Position numbers and translations under genes: made by a program | From: Chloroflexota bacterium | GTDB lineage: Bacteria > Chloroflexota > UBA6077 > JACCZL01 | NCBI GenBank assembly: GCA_030447245.1 | Contig: JAUJPG010000006.1 | Location: forward strand, 95,087 to 143,031 | Reading direction: 5' to 3' | DNA: 47,945 nucleotides | The notes under the pieces: model-generated | What the model saw: only the letters and a program-made list of their open reading frames with translations | Database searches by the model: none | Told to the model about the DNA's origin: nothing | Shown here: positions 32,930 to 42,259 of the stretch, in pieces | Numbering within the stretch: the stretch's first letter is position 1 | Layout of the letters: each line of letters starts with the position of its first letter

Positions 32930-33751
32930 ATGATGCCGCGAGAGCTAGAGATTGAACCCGGGGCTGTAGTGGAAGCGGTTGACGGGCGTCTGGGGACGGT
33001 CGACGAAGTGATCGTGCAGCCGACGACTGGCGAGCTGTCGTATCTGGTGCTGCGCCGTGGATGGAGCGACGAGCGACTGACGCTACCAGCGGCCTTAGTC
33101 GGGTCCATCCCCGATCGCCATACGGTGCGACTTACGGTGGACCGGGAGGAAGCCCGTCAGCAGGCCACGAGTGTGCCGTCCGACGCCGTGCTGGCGAGAG
33201 GCGACAGCCGTGAAATCCGCGTCCCCGTCCATGAAGAGCGGCTGATTGCTGCTAAGCGGATGGTCGACCTTGGGGAGCTACGGGTCCACAAGTGGGTTGA
33301 GCAAGTCGAGGAGTCCGTCACCCAACCGGTGACACGCGATGACCTCGTCGTCGAGCGGGTGGCAGCTAACCGCCCGCTCGATGCCCCAGTCGCCCCTCGT
33401 GACGAAGGCGACTGGTTGGTCGTCCCGATCATGGAAGAAGTGCTGGTCGTTTCGAAGCGCCTCATGCTCAGGGAAGAGGTACGCATCCGCAAGCAGCAGA
33501 TTACCGAGGATCACGAAGTTCGGGAGTTGGTCCGCCACGAGCGCGTTGAGCTGGAAGACGCGACAGTGTATGGCGTGGCCGGCCTAACAGACATGAAAAA
33601 TCGGCCTGGCTCGGGAGACCCGTCCCGGACCGGACCGCGAGGACTGGCCGACCAGTCGAGAGAGTCCGAGTCCACGACCGTGGTAGGCGACTTGCCCTCC
33701 TCACCTGGAGGTGGGCCTGGCCAGGCGATCCCGAAGCGGCCAGCGGAGTGA
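32930..33751 (+). CDS. PRC-barrel plus DUF2382 (YsnF/AvaK-type) stress protein
   Basis: The product is 273 residues, with ATG at 32930 or 32933 after a GGGGGAGA site. Residues about 8-65 form a PRC-barrel-like domain (VVEAVDGRLGTVDEVIVQPT then ELSYLVLRRG). Residues about 92-210 contain two DUF2382 units: IRVPVHEERLIAAKRMVDLG and VVPIMEEVLVVSKRLMLREE. The tail is disordered. Proteins with this pairing occur widely in desiccation- and radiation-tolerant bacteria and are stress-linked. Biochemical function is unknown. A second DUF2382 protein is encoded 1.1 kb downstream with a related layout. Confidence 0.85.
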   Translation: MMPRELEIEPGAVVEAVDGRLGTVDEVIVQPTTGELSYLVLRRGWSDERLTLPAALVGSIPDRHTVRLTVDREEARQQATSVPSDAVLARGDSREIRVPVHEERLIAAKRMVDLGELRVHKWVEQVEESVTQPVTRDDLVVERVAANRPLDAPVAPRDEGDWLVVPIMEEVLVVSKRLMLREEVRIRKQQITEDHEVRELVRHERVELEDATVYGVAGLTDMKNRPGSGDPSRTGPRGLADQSRESESTTVVGDLPSSPGGGPGQAIPKRPAE

Positions 33752-33808
33752 GACCGCGCCCGGCCTACCCGTTCCAACGATCAAGCGTGAAAACCAAGGA
33801 GCGATGAC

Positions 33809-34633
33809 ATGATCACTGATGCAGGCGGTGCGTTACTGTTGGCCTTTAGCGACGCGCTACGCAGCTTCTTCGCGTTTCTGCCGCGGCTGTTCGGGGCGGT
33901 CATCGTCCTGGTCATCGGGCTATTCGTGGGCCGCGCTGTCGGGGCGCTGGTTACGCGGCTGCTGCGAATGATCGGGTTCGATCGGATCGCCGACCGCGCC
34001 GAGATCGACGATTTCCTCCGCAACGCCGGTGTGCGGATGGACCCCGCCCAGATGGTAGGCGAGCTAGCCAAGTGGTTCGTGTTCTTGATCTTCTTCCAGG
34101 TCGCGGCGAGTGCTCTCGGCGTCCCTGAGCTAACTGCCATTCTGAACCAGATCGTCGGCTTTATTCCGCGACTCATCGTCGCCCTGGTCATCCTGCTGGT
34201 TGGCGCATTGGCGGCAAACTTCCTAGGTGGACTCGTTCGCGGCAGTCTGGGCACCGCTGGCGTTGGCAACAGCAACCTGCTGGCGGCCCTGGTCCGCTGG
34301 GGTGTGGTGGCCTTCGCGGTTGTCGCCGCGCTGAGCCAACTCGAGATCGCTCCGGAGATCGTGAACACGCTCTGGATGGCGCTTATCGGCGGCCTCGGGT
34401 TAGGCATGGCGCTGGCATTCGGGCTGGGTGCGCGTGACGCAGCCGGCAGCGTGGCGACCGGGCAGATGATCAAGGGCGATATCCAACCGGGCATGGAGAT
34501 CGGCATCGACGGTGCGCAGGGGACCGTGGAGCACGTCGGCGCGCTGTACACGACCGTTCGAACCGCTGGCGGGCAGGTAAAGGTGCCGAACGCTGAACTG
34601 GCGCGCAGCACGATCCGCGTTGGCGGGCGGTGA
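33809..34633 (+). CDS. MscS-like mechanosensitive channel / TM-helix protein
   Basis: This 274-residue membrane protein has an AAGGAG site before the ATG at 33809. Hydrophobic helices lie at about 25-50 (GAVIVLVIGLFVGRAVGALV), 88-108, 118-140 (RLIVALVILLVGALAANFLG), 158-178 and 188-212 (MALIGGLGLGMALAFGLGA). A small beta domain follows: GDIQPGMEIGIDGAQGTVEH, then TTVRTAGGQVKVPNAELARS. That last part matches the beta domain of MscS channels. The long helices resemble the TM-helix repeat found in conserved small-channel proteins. It likely relieves osmotic stress, consistent with its neighbours. Confidence 0.82.
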   Translation: MITDAGGALLLAFSDALRSFFAFLPRLFGAVIVLVIGLFVGRAVGALVTRLLRMIGFDRIADRAEIDDFLRNAGVRMDPAQMVGELAKWFVFLIFFQVAASALGVPELTAILNQIVGFIPRLIVALVILLVGALAANFLGGLVRGSLGTAGVGNSNLLAALVRWGVVAFAVVAALSQLEIAPEIVNTLWMALIGGLGLGMALAFGLGARDAAGSVATGQMIKGDIQPGMEIGIDGAQGTVEHVGALYTTVRTAGGQVKVPNAELARSTIRVGGR

Positions 34634-34882
34634 CTGCGAGGCAGGTCGGTACGGGCCTCCCGTCAACTGCGTATGATGGTGCAGTGCGGTGTGCGTGCTG
34701 CCTTAAACGCAGCAGACAGCGCCCTGCAATCGCCGACCCGACCAGCGCGGGCGTGGCTCTCCGAGGAGGTTGCCTGGCAAGGGACTTGCAGAGACTGTCT
34801 GTGGAGCGTTGGTTGGAGCGCGCAGAGCCGCGGGGTGTCTCATACACCGGAGCAGCCCGCGTGAATGAAGGAGAGAATGGAT

Positions 34883-35728
34883 ATGGACCTTAAGGGAAAG
34901 CTCAAGCAGGGCATGCGCATCTTCGGTGCGAACAACGAGGATTACGGGACCGTCGAGCGTTTCGATGACGATTACGCCTACGTAGGTGGACGCCGGGTAC
35001 CGATGAGTGCGTTTGAGCGCATGGATGATCGTGGGGTCTACGTCGGCCGCGGTGGCACCGAGTACTTCGGTCAGGGGTCCTCGACCGGCGCGAATCAGGG
35101 AGACGTTCGCGTGCAGGTCCACGAGGAGCGGCTCGATGTAGGCAAGCGCGACGTCGAGGTCGGCGAGGTCGGCATCCGCAAGGAGGTCGTTTCCGAGCAG
35201 GCTTCGGTCCCGGTCGAGCTACGACGCGAGGAGGCTCACGTCGAGCAAGTCAACGTCAGCGATCGCCCGGTCGACCCCAACGACAAGGACGTGTTCCAGG
35301 AGGGCACCATTCGGGTGCCGATCCGTGGCGAGGAGGCAGTCGTCTCGAAGCAGGCGTACGTGACCGGCGAGGTCGTCGTGGATAAGAGCCAGACGACTGA
35401 ACGCGAGACCATCTCTGACACCGTCCGCAAGGAGCGAGTCACCGTCGACGAGGATTACAGCCGCGAGCGAGCCAACCTAGAGAAGGCGCATCAGGCACGT
35501 GCCGGGTCGACGGGGCGGAGGTTCGAGCAAGCCGAGCCGAACTACCGGATGGGGTTCGAGTCGGCTCACGACGATCGCTATCGGGATCGCGAGTTCGACG
35601 CGGCTGAGCCGGATCTGCGTCGGGAGTACGAGACACGACAGAAGAGCTCGGGCAGCGGTAGCGGTGACTCGTGGGAGCATCTTCGTGAAGAGATCCGCGA
35701 GGGTTGGCAGCGTGCCCGCGGCCGCTAG
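34883..35728 (+). CDS. DUF2382 (YsnF/AvaK-type) stress protein
   Basis: The product is 281 residues. The start at 34883 (MDLKGKLKQGMRIFGANNED) suits an AAGGAGAGA site best, and ATGs at 34865 and 34877 are alternatives. Residues 10-55 form a short barrel-like domain (GMRIFGANNEDYGTVERFDD). Residues about 75-190 hold the DUF2382 units: VQVHEERLDVGKRDVEVGEV and IRVPIRGEEAVVSKQAYVTG. The C-terminal 80 residues are very charged, Arg/Glu/Tyr-rich and probably disordered. It has no membrane segment. Function is unknown but linked to stress in other bacteria. Confidence 0.85.
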   Translation: MDLKGKLKQGMRIFGANNEDYGTVERFDDDYAYVGGRRVPMSAFERMDDRGVYVGRGGTEYFGQGSSTGANQGDVRVQVHEERLDVGKRDVEVGEVGIRKEVVSEQASVPVELRREEAHVEQVNVSDRPVDPNDKDVFQEGTIRVPIRGEEAVVSKQAYVTGEVVVDKSQTTERETISDTVRKERVTVDEDYSRERANLEKAHQARAGSTGRRFEQAEPNYRMGFESAHDDRYRDREFDAAEPDLRREYETRQKSSGSGSGDSWEHLREEIREGWQRARGR

Positions 35729-35797
35729 GCGCACCATATTGTGAGAGCTGGGCTCCGTGGTCGTACGTGACCACTGAGCCTGCAAGGAGGAGGACAC

Positions 35798-36733
35798 ATG
35801 GAGAGCACCAGAACAGCCGGCGGGACAAACACGGGCGATCGGCGCACCGTGGTGGGCGTGTTCGATGGCCCGCGGCACGCCGAGCAGGCGCTGAACGACT
35901 TGAAGGACTCCGGGTTCACACCCGAGCAAGTGTCGGTGGTCGCACGTGACAACCGTGAGACGCGAGACATGGTCGAGAGCACCGGGATGGGCGGTGAGGG
36001 CGCCGGCACCGGCGCGTTCCTCGGCGGCATCACCGGTGGAATCCTCGGCTGGATGGTCGGCATTGGCGCGCTGGCTATCCCGGGCGTCGGCCCGATCGTG
36101 GCAGCCGGCGCACTGGCCACCACGCTTGGTGGCGCGGCCCTCGGTGCCGTGGCGGGCGGGCTGATCGGAGCGCTAACCGACATGGGCGTGCCGGAGGAGC
36201 ATGCTAAAGGCTACGAAGAGAACGTTCGTCAGGGTAGTATTCTGCTGACCGTTTCGGCGAACACGGATGAGCAGGCGCGGCAGGCGCACGGCATCTTCAA
36301 CCGCCACGGTGGCTCTGACGTTCGTGGCTACGGCTTCGAGAGTGATGGGGCCGATGAAGCTGGCGCTGGACGAACGCGCGACTCGAGTGACAGTGGCGCC
36401 ATGCGCGACCGTGGCACCGCTCGGCGCGACGATGATGACAGCGCGGCGCCCGAAATGACCGCCGGCTCAGTCGTGGGCGGCTCCGCCGGCGCGATCGGTG
36501 GTGGGCTGGTTGGAGGCCCCCCGGGCGCGGTCGCGGGTGGCCTCATCGGCGGTTCAGCGGGGGCAGCGGCGGGCGGCGCGGCGAACGACGCCGCGGATGA
36601 CGATGATGACGAGCTCCGTCGCACCCGCGGGAGCGGGACTGGAGGCACGAGCCCTGGTACCTCGAGCGGCGGCCGCCAGGTCATCGATGCCAGCGACGTG
36701 GCTGACGACAAGAACCCGCCGCGGCGGAGTTAG
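35798..36733 (+). CDS. YflT-like general stress protein with glycine-zipper regions
   Basis: This 311-residue protein is preceded by an AAGGAGGAGG site. Residues 15-60 form the YflT-type N-terminal domain (TVVGVFDGPRHAEQALNDLK and GFTPEQVSVVARDN). Residues 63-130 are a glycine-zipper membrane segment (GAFLGGITGGILGWMVGIGA, AGALATTLGGAALGAVAGGL). After an acidic linker a second glycine-zipper block runs about 228-265 (GGSAGAIGGGLVGGPPGAVA). Such Gly-rich helices insert in or associate with membranes. The family is heat-, salt- or desiccation-induced in other bacteria. It is the last gene of the stress island, before a 58-bp palindrome. Confidence 0.84.
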   Translation: MESTRTAGGTNTGDRRTVVGVFDGPRHAEQALNDLKDSGFTPEQVSVVARDNRETRDMVESTGMGGEGAGTGAFLGGITGGILGWMVGIGALAIPGVGPIVAAGALATTLGGAALGAVAGGLIGALTDMGVPEEHAKGYEENVRQGSILLTVSANTDEQARQAHGIFNRHGGSDVRGYGFESDGADEAGAGRTRDSSDSGAMRDRGTARRDDDDSAAPEMTAGSVVGGSAGAIGGGLVGGPPGAVAGGLIGGSAGAAAGGAANDAADDDDDELRRTRGSGTGGTSPGTSSGGRQVIDASDVADDKNPPRRS

Positions 36734-36759
36734 AGTCTGGCCTCGGCCGACGGTTGCTC

Positions 36760-36817
36760 GCCCATACTACCAACGGCCTGGACTCCCTAGGGAGTCCAGG
36801 CCGTTGGTAGTGTGGGC
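36760..36817. terminator. 58-bp nearly perfect palindrome
   Basis: The left arm (36760-36788) begins GCCCATACTACCAACGG and ends GACTCCCT. The right arm (36789-36817) is its inverse copy, with a single T/C mismatch near the base. The innermost 23 bp on each side are exact and the arms abut at CCTAGG. It lies 26 nt after the YflT-like gene. There is no T-run, but a hairpin this stable would stop transcription or shield the 3' end in both directions. Confidence 0.7.
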
Positions 36818-36880
36818 GTCAGCTGTTAAGCTGTGGGCAAGTGGGCCTCGATCACCTCGGCAGCGCGCAGGTCACCGGGC

Positions 36881-37430
36881 TCATCGCGCTCCCGAAGCCG
36901 ATCTGCAACTCTCTGCTTGGTGACGGTCCGACCGGCCGGCCCGACCGAACTTGGCCTGGCCGCGAAGGATCCTCAGCCGCAGAGTCCTTAGCATCCGCAG
37001 CCGCTCGCCGTAAAACTCGTCATCGGCAAGCGGCCGGTAGCTTGCGCCTGGTTCGTACGCGCCAAGAAGACGTGAAAGCGCCTGGGCCACGTCTGCGGCT
37101 CGGTTGAGATCGTGGCATCGCATTCGAAGCTCACGGCCCGGAAGTGGAGTGTCGCGCGCCCGCCATCGGTCGAGTCGACCCAGTCGTGCGGCGAGAAGGC
37201 GAGAAAGTCCGAGACAAGGAATGTCGTGGATTAGACTGGATCGCGGCGAACGTCGGGTCGGCCTGGACGCAATGTAGCTCGATCAGCTCGCCGAGCTTCA
37301 CGAACGGAAGAATACTTACCTGCGGGTGGCCGTCCGCGGGCGTCGCGATCAGCGTGCCGTGCCGCTGCCCCGCGACGAATGCATCGACGACCTCAGGTTC
37401 GACACGATACTTCGACGAGTCGCGCACCAT
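36881..37430 (-). pseudogene. FMN-binding PaiB-like protein (split-barrel), two frameshifts
   Basis: The first segment from 37430 reads VEPEVVDAFVAGQRHGTLIA, then GHPQVSILPFVKLGELIELH and ADPTFAAIQSNPR. In the next frame it continues TFLVSDFLAFSPHDWVDSTD and GRATLHFRAVSFECDATIS. The third frame carries AADVAQALSRLLGAYEPGAS, then YRPLADDEFYGERLRML to a stop at 36881. Together they give a split-barrel flavin-binding protein of the FMN-binding negative transcriptional regulator or pyridoxamine-oxidase-like type, about 180 residues. Two single-base shifts break it, near 37230 and 37110. Function in the cell is unknown. Confidence 0.62.
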
Positions 37431-37473
37431 ACCCCCGATCGTCGCCGCGCCGATCTTGCTGACCCGGGGATCT

Positions 37474-39022
37474 TCAGTTGCGGCGATCGCCGGTTGTCAG
37501 CGAAGGATTCCCCTGTATGCGCTGAGCCGTCCCAGGTACGAGCGCCGACGGATCTGCGCCGTTGAGAATCTGATTGGTGGACTCGAAGACTGCCGCCGAG
37601 AGCTCATTGTACCGCGCGCGGCGCTTCGTGCAGGGTCGCGTCACGCGGGCCACGTCCGCGAGGTCGTCGAGGAACGGCTGAGCGGTGAGCACTTCGGGAT
37701 TTTCGGCTACGGTGGCAATCGTCGGCGAAGCCCCAGGACCGCCCGCCAGGCCTGGACCCTGGGCCCGTTAGATAGCGCACGAACTCGATGGCGGCGTCCT
37801 GGTTGCGGAGAATACTGGGAGACGGCGAGCTGCCAGCCGCCAACCGTGCCAACGGACTTGTGTCCCAACGCGGCTGGCAAAGGCGCAGCGATGTAGCGGC
37901 CTCTAATTGCAGATGCAGCCATCGTCGAATACGCATAGCCCCACTGGCGCATGAAGGCGGCGTTGCCATCCTGAAAGATAAGGCGCGCGTCCTCTTCACG
38001 GTACGATGTAACGGCGCGTGGGGCGACGGTGCCGACCCAGCCTCGCGTCCTGGTCAGGATGCCCAGTGCGCGCGGGTTGTCCATCGTCACCTGACCATTC
38101 TCCACGAGGCGGCCAGCGCCGCTGGAGGCAAGCCACTTTCGAGAGTTGTTGCAGGTCAGTCCCTCGTACGCGGCACCCTGGAACACGAATCCGGGAGAAG
38201 CTCGGGTTTCGGCCGCGCTCGCCCTCGGCAACCCGCCGCGCCTGCCCCTCGAGCTGTTCCCAGGTTGCGGGCGGACTGCCGAAGCCGTACTTCTCCAGGA
38301 GGTCGGCGCGACAGTAGAGCATGCCGAAGTCCCCGAACCAGGGCATGCCAACGAGCTTGCCCGCCACCGTATTGTTCTCGACCAGCGCCTGGTAGTGCTC
38401 GCTGGCCTCGCCACCCAGCCGCTGCCCAAGATCGACCAGGTGGGGCGCAAATGCGCCCGGCCAGATGACGTCCAGCATGAGCACGTCGAACTCGGGTGAA
38501 CGTGCCTCGAAGATACGTTGATAGGAGGAACAGTTTTCCGCCGCGCTTTGCGGTTTCGGCACGATGTCGACCGCGATCCCGGCGTCCCGAACGAACCGTG
38601 CGGCCAGGATCCGGTCGAGTTCCGCGCCTACTCCGACAGAATCGCCATAATACACCAGCCGTCGGCCCGCGTACTGCCTTGTAACGGCGTTCGTAACTGC
38701 CGGGCGGTTGTCTCTCGTGTACTTCGGCCTGCCTGGCTTAGCGGCGGGCGGCTGGGCGGAGATCGCCGGGCGGGCTGGATGAGATAGCTGGGCTTGCGGA
38801 CGTGGGCTAGGCCGTGCGGATGGAACTGGACTTGTCGAGGGGTCGGACTGGATGAGGATGGTGGCACTCTCGTCGCTGCCGTCGCAGGTGTTTCGCCGGA
38901 GTGACCGCGCCGGCGGGCTCACGCCGCAGGCGGCGCAAAGTCCGGCTCCGATCACGCCGAGCGAACGGAATAGGAATCTGCGCCGTCCGGGGTTCCTGGT
39001 ACGCGGCGAGGTCGGGATGCAT
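37474..39022 (-). pseudogene. Sugar-type ABC transporter substrate-binding protein, several frameshifts
   Basis: A likely start is ATG 39022 (MHPDLAAYQEPR). After one shift comes the export signal RRRFLFRSLGVIGAGLCAAC, with both a twin-arginine-like start and a lipobox Cys. Then a Pro/Ser-rich linker precedes a family-1 binding-protein core: GDSVGVGAELDRILAARFVR, EFDVLMLDVIWPGAFAPHLV, and GMPWFGDFGMLYCRADLLEK then YGFGSPPATWEQL. Further frames add GAAYEGLTCN, EEDARLIFQDGNAAFMRQWG, GTVGGWQLAVSQYS, AAIEFVRYLTGP and FLDDLADVARVTRP. This corresponds to a trehalose/maltose-type receptor of about 430-480 residues with roughly five shifts. No permease or ATPase genes adjoin it. Confidence 0.68.
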
Positions 39023-39153
39023 GCAGACCAGTGTGCGAGTGTGATCGGGATTCCGTTGCAAGCGCCGATTCGGCTCGCGCCACGGCTAGCGTACCGCGCC
39101 GGTGTGGAGCATACTCCCCGGAGACGCCCGCTCCCGCGGGGGCGGACTTGGAG

Positions 39154-40612
39154 ATGGAGGGGCGGTGGGTCCGATCGATCCTCACCCGCAACGCTGGCGC
39201 GACTCGGCGGACAATCTCGCGGCGAATGGCCCGAGCCAGATCCATCTGCTGGCTCACCGGCATCACCTGCTGGGTGCATTGGGCGAGGCGGGATGGGCCG
39301 CGTCTATCGAGCCCACGACCGCGTGCTGGGGCGGGATGTCGCCGTCAAGATCCTCGACGCGGACGAGGTTGCCGACGTTGATTTCGCCGAGGTCTGCGCG
39401 CGCGAGGCCCGAGCCGCGGCCGTCTGGTCCATATCCAGGCATCGTCACTATTCACGACGTGGGTGTCCACGACGGACAACACTTTCTGGTCATGGAACTG
39501 GTCTCCGGTCCCGCTCCACCAGGTCCTGCGTGACGTCCTCTCGCTCCAGCGAGAGCGGTCGAGATCGCTGTCCGGCTAGCCGACGCGCTGGAATATGCCC
39601 ACCGAAGGGGGGTGCTCCCTGCGGACGTCAAGCCGCAAAACATCATGTTTGCGGAGAGGTCCTCGAGTCCAGGGCGAGTCCGTCCCGGGTGGCGGCGTGA
39701 AGCTGGTCGACTTCGGGATTGCGCGAGTCGTCAGCTCCACGCGATCCCTGGGCGATGTGATCGCGGATCGGTCGGGTATGTGGCTCCAGAGCAGGTCTTG
39801 GGCAATGCATTCGACGGCGGACTGATATCTACCCTCGGTGTGGTGCTCTACGAAATGCTGGCCGCCTCCCGTTTGAGGGGGGAGTGTCGCCGCGGGCGTT
39901 CTGGCGCGCCACTGGCCGCCGACCCGCCGCCGCTACGGGCGCTGGTCGCCGGGCTGCCGCCAGGGCTGGAGCAAGTCGTTCTCCACCGCGTTGAAGCGTG
40001 AGCCAGCGCAACGGTACGGGACGCCCGGAGCAACTGGAGACGCTCCTGCGCGCGGTCGAGGCGGTAGGCCCGGTCGGCCAGTGGCGCTCAAACCTTCGAT
40101 ACCAGGTCTTGGAGCGGCCTTGGCGGCTCCCGTCCGCGGTCGATGGCGGAGCGTCGATCGGGCGGCTCGAAAAACGGGCGTTCCTGGTCTCGTCGGACGC
40201 CTGCGCGGGTGGCTGTTTGGGCCTTGCCGGCGCGGTCGTCGTGCCGGGATTCGGATTGGCGCTCACGGGAACCCTCTGCGAGCGCCGGAATCGCCCGTGT
40301 CCAGGTGAGCAGTCCGTGCCTGCGGCGCGTGGCTCGGCCTCCACCTCGATTCCAATCGGGGTGGAGGCCTCGAGTGTTGTAGCGTCCCAGGCGACGCCGT
40401 CCCCGAGACCGTGCCACCACTCGCGGGCGAGCTACCAGGGTTGGCTGGGCGCATTTGCCGGGTCGGTCGGCCGCGGCCGGCCGCGGCGAGCCACCCGGGG
40501 AATGCTTCGGCACGCGGCTGCTCCGCTGCGTGCGGATCGTTCAGAGGAAGGCACCCGCCGGCTTGTCTGGGATCCCGTGACAGCGGGGATCGCCTACGTC
40601 GGTAACGGGTAA
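39154..40612 (+). pseudogene. Ser/Thr protein kinase (Hanks type), heavily frameshifted
   Basis: Fragments in different frames align in order as a bacterial PknB-like kinase. HLLAHRHHLLGALG joins GGMGRVYRAHDRVLGRDVAV (Gly loop and VAVK lysine). Then follow PGIVTIHDVGVHDGQHFLVM and LADALEYAHRRGVL-like segments, ADVKPQNIMF (catalytic loop), and KLVDFGIARVVSSTRSLGDV (DFG). VGYVAPEQVLG (activation-segment end) and STLGVVLYEMLA complete it. The residue before ADVKPQN reads Pro where His is usual in this subfamily. A single membrane helix (LGLAGAVVVPGFGLALTG, about 40215-40270) would anchor it. Six or more shifts interrupt the gene. Confidence 0.6.
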
Positions 40613-41525
40613 CCTTCAACTCGATCGAGCATTCCGAGCGGCGCGATGATCGCAGCCAGCTGCGCGCGGTGCGCGATGACGGACGGTCAGCCGTACACTT
40701 CGGTCGATCGGCGAGCGCCCGTTGTTCGAGTTTTTCAGCCGAGCAGGTCGTAGCGCCGACGATCAGATCCTGCTCGGCGCGCTCAACAAAGTCGCCCGGC
40801 CGAGAGAGTGGCGGACCGACGGTCAGTTCGCTGGCCGACGTCGACGTTCATGAAGATGTTGAAGGTGGTCACGAATCCGGTGGTCGGGCGTGCCCAGCTG
40901 CCGGCAGATTCTGGTGAGGTTCTCGGAAACAGCTCGGACGGTGGCCTTCGTGCTGGAGAGCAGATCTCGAACATCTCCTGGCTGCACGGCGTAGCAGGAA
41001 GTCATGCTTGCCAAACCCTGTCTTCCAGAATCGTGAGCATTGGTCGACTCGTATTAGAGTAGAGCACGTCACCGGTCCTCAGGTAAATCGAATTGTTGTA
41101 GTCAATGGTTCGGCCGTGAGGAGAGCCATTCGGTCACCCTGTGGCGATTGAACGCCATCAAATCCGAGTTCTCTCTCACCCTGAGGATCGATCACGCGGA
41201 GAACCTGGCCTCGCTCCAGCACGAAGGCGATTCCCGTTCGCGGCTCCAGGCGAAGCAATGGGCTATCGTTTCCACCATCAGGCCTCGTTCTAGGGAGCCT
41301 CGGGGCGACCTCGGTGTCGCCTAGTGGACGCCGTTCAAGCCACCACGCGCACTTGAAACGGGCATTGCCACTCAGCGTTCAACGGCGCCCGCGTACTGCC
41401 GCGCCTCCGAACGTTCGCCGAAGTTGCTGAGGTTCGCATTCAGCGTCGTCTGCAGCGCTCGTTCGCGGGCACGGATACGCTGCTGGAGACGTGGAACCTT
41501 CACCCGGCGCAGCCGCTCGAACTGA
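40613..41525. other. About 900-bp region with no recognisable gene
   Basis: Only short frames occur here. On the minus strand three overlapping frames between 40783 and 41072 are open, with segments such as STKATVRAVSENLTRICRQL and PTTGFVTTFNIFMNVDVGQR. They could be pieces of one broken gene, but I cannot assign them. Nothing else (repeat, tRNA, strong promoter) was seen. Confidence 0.35.
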
Positions 41526-42035
41526 TCATGGGGATTGAACACCAGCGTGGGCCAGGGCGAACCGCCGCGCCCACCGCGAACTGGCAGCGTGGGCCCACTC
41601 TGCGAAGAATGCCTCCCCTGTAAAGCTGTACGAAAACCCTGATTCTCGGATCGGCGCCCAATTGACGGATCCCATCGACAGCCCTGAGTCTCGTCCTTGC
41701 AAAGTCTGGAGCTGCGCCCAGAGTAGACGCTCTGAACGTCGCTTCGTCGCTCGCCGTCGGTCCCAGTTGGCGATGAATGTCGTGACCCCCGTGAAGCTCG
41801 GAGTTCGCTCCAGCGAAAGCAGACAGGTGGCGGGCCAGATTATCAGTCGCTCGGCCGAGCCGATCGCGGCGTAGACGCCCAGTTGGTACTGAGCGGTTCG
41901 AACGCGGCTTTCGCTCCCCCAGGCACGAGAAACCTCACTCAACACAAGGGCCCGAAACTGGTCGTGCACCAGCTGCGCCAGCGGGTGACGGTGCCAGGTC
42001 CGCTCAGACACGCGCACCAACTTGCGGTCGATCAA
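41526..42035 (-). CDS. Hypothetical protein fragment, 169 residues
   Basis: The frame reads coherently (AQLVHDQFRALVLSEVSRAW, QLGVYAAIGSAERLIIWPAT, FTGVTTFIANWDRRR, SGFSYSFTGEAFFAEWAHAA). It has mixed helix/strand composition rather than the Arg-rich look of shadow frames, so it is probably translated or once was. The preceding frame (42032-42240, DASDRWSSQAPGTASAMAHV and TPGSVRDALRLLAELVGQ) overlaps its ATG by 4 nt. It could be the N-terminal half of the same gene, separated by a frameshift. I do not recognise the family. It lies in the broken region downstream of a GT2 remnant. Confidence 0.4.
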   Translation of the reverse strand: MIDRKLVRVSERTWHRHPLAQLVHDQFRALVLSEVSRAWGSESRVRTAQYQLGVYAAIGSAERLIIWPATCLLSLERTPSFTGVTTFIANWDRRRATKRRSERLLWAQLQTLQGRDSGLSMGSVNWAPIRESGFSYSFTGEAFFAEWAHAASSRWARRFALAHAGVQSP

Positions 42036-42259
42036 TGTGACACAGCAACTAGCGGCGCCGATGCCGCGATCGTTGGATGAGTCGGGCGACGCTGCCCGAC
42101 GAGCTCAGCCAGTAGCCGTAAAGCATCTCGCACTGATCCGGGCGTCTTGGTGATGACGTGTGCCATAGCCGACGCCGTGCCCGGCGCCTGACTCGACCAT
42201 CGGTCAGACGCGTCCATAACTCGCACGCCGTGCCAGACGCCGCCGCGCAGCAGCGTATT

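Noticed and set aside
35760..35780. Imperfect inverted repeat GTGGTC/GACCAC upstream of the YflT-like gene as a regulator site
   Set aside because: Arms are only 6 bp in GC-rich DNA, and there was no second copy near the other stress genes to support an operator.
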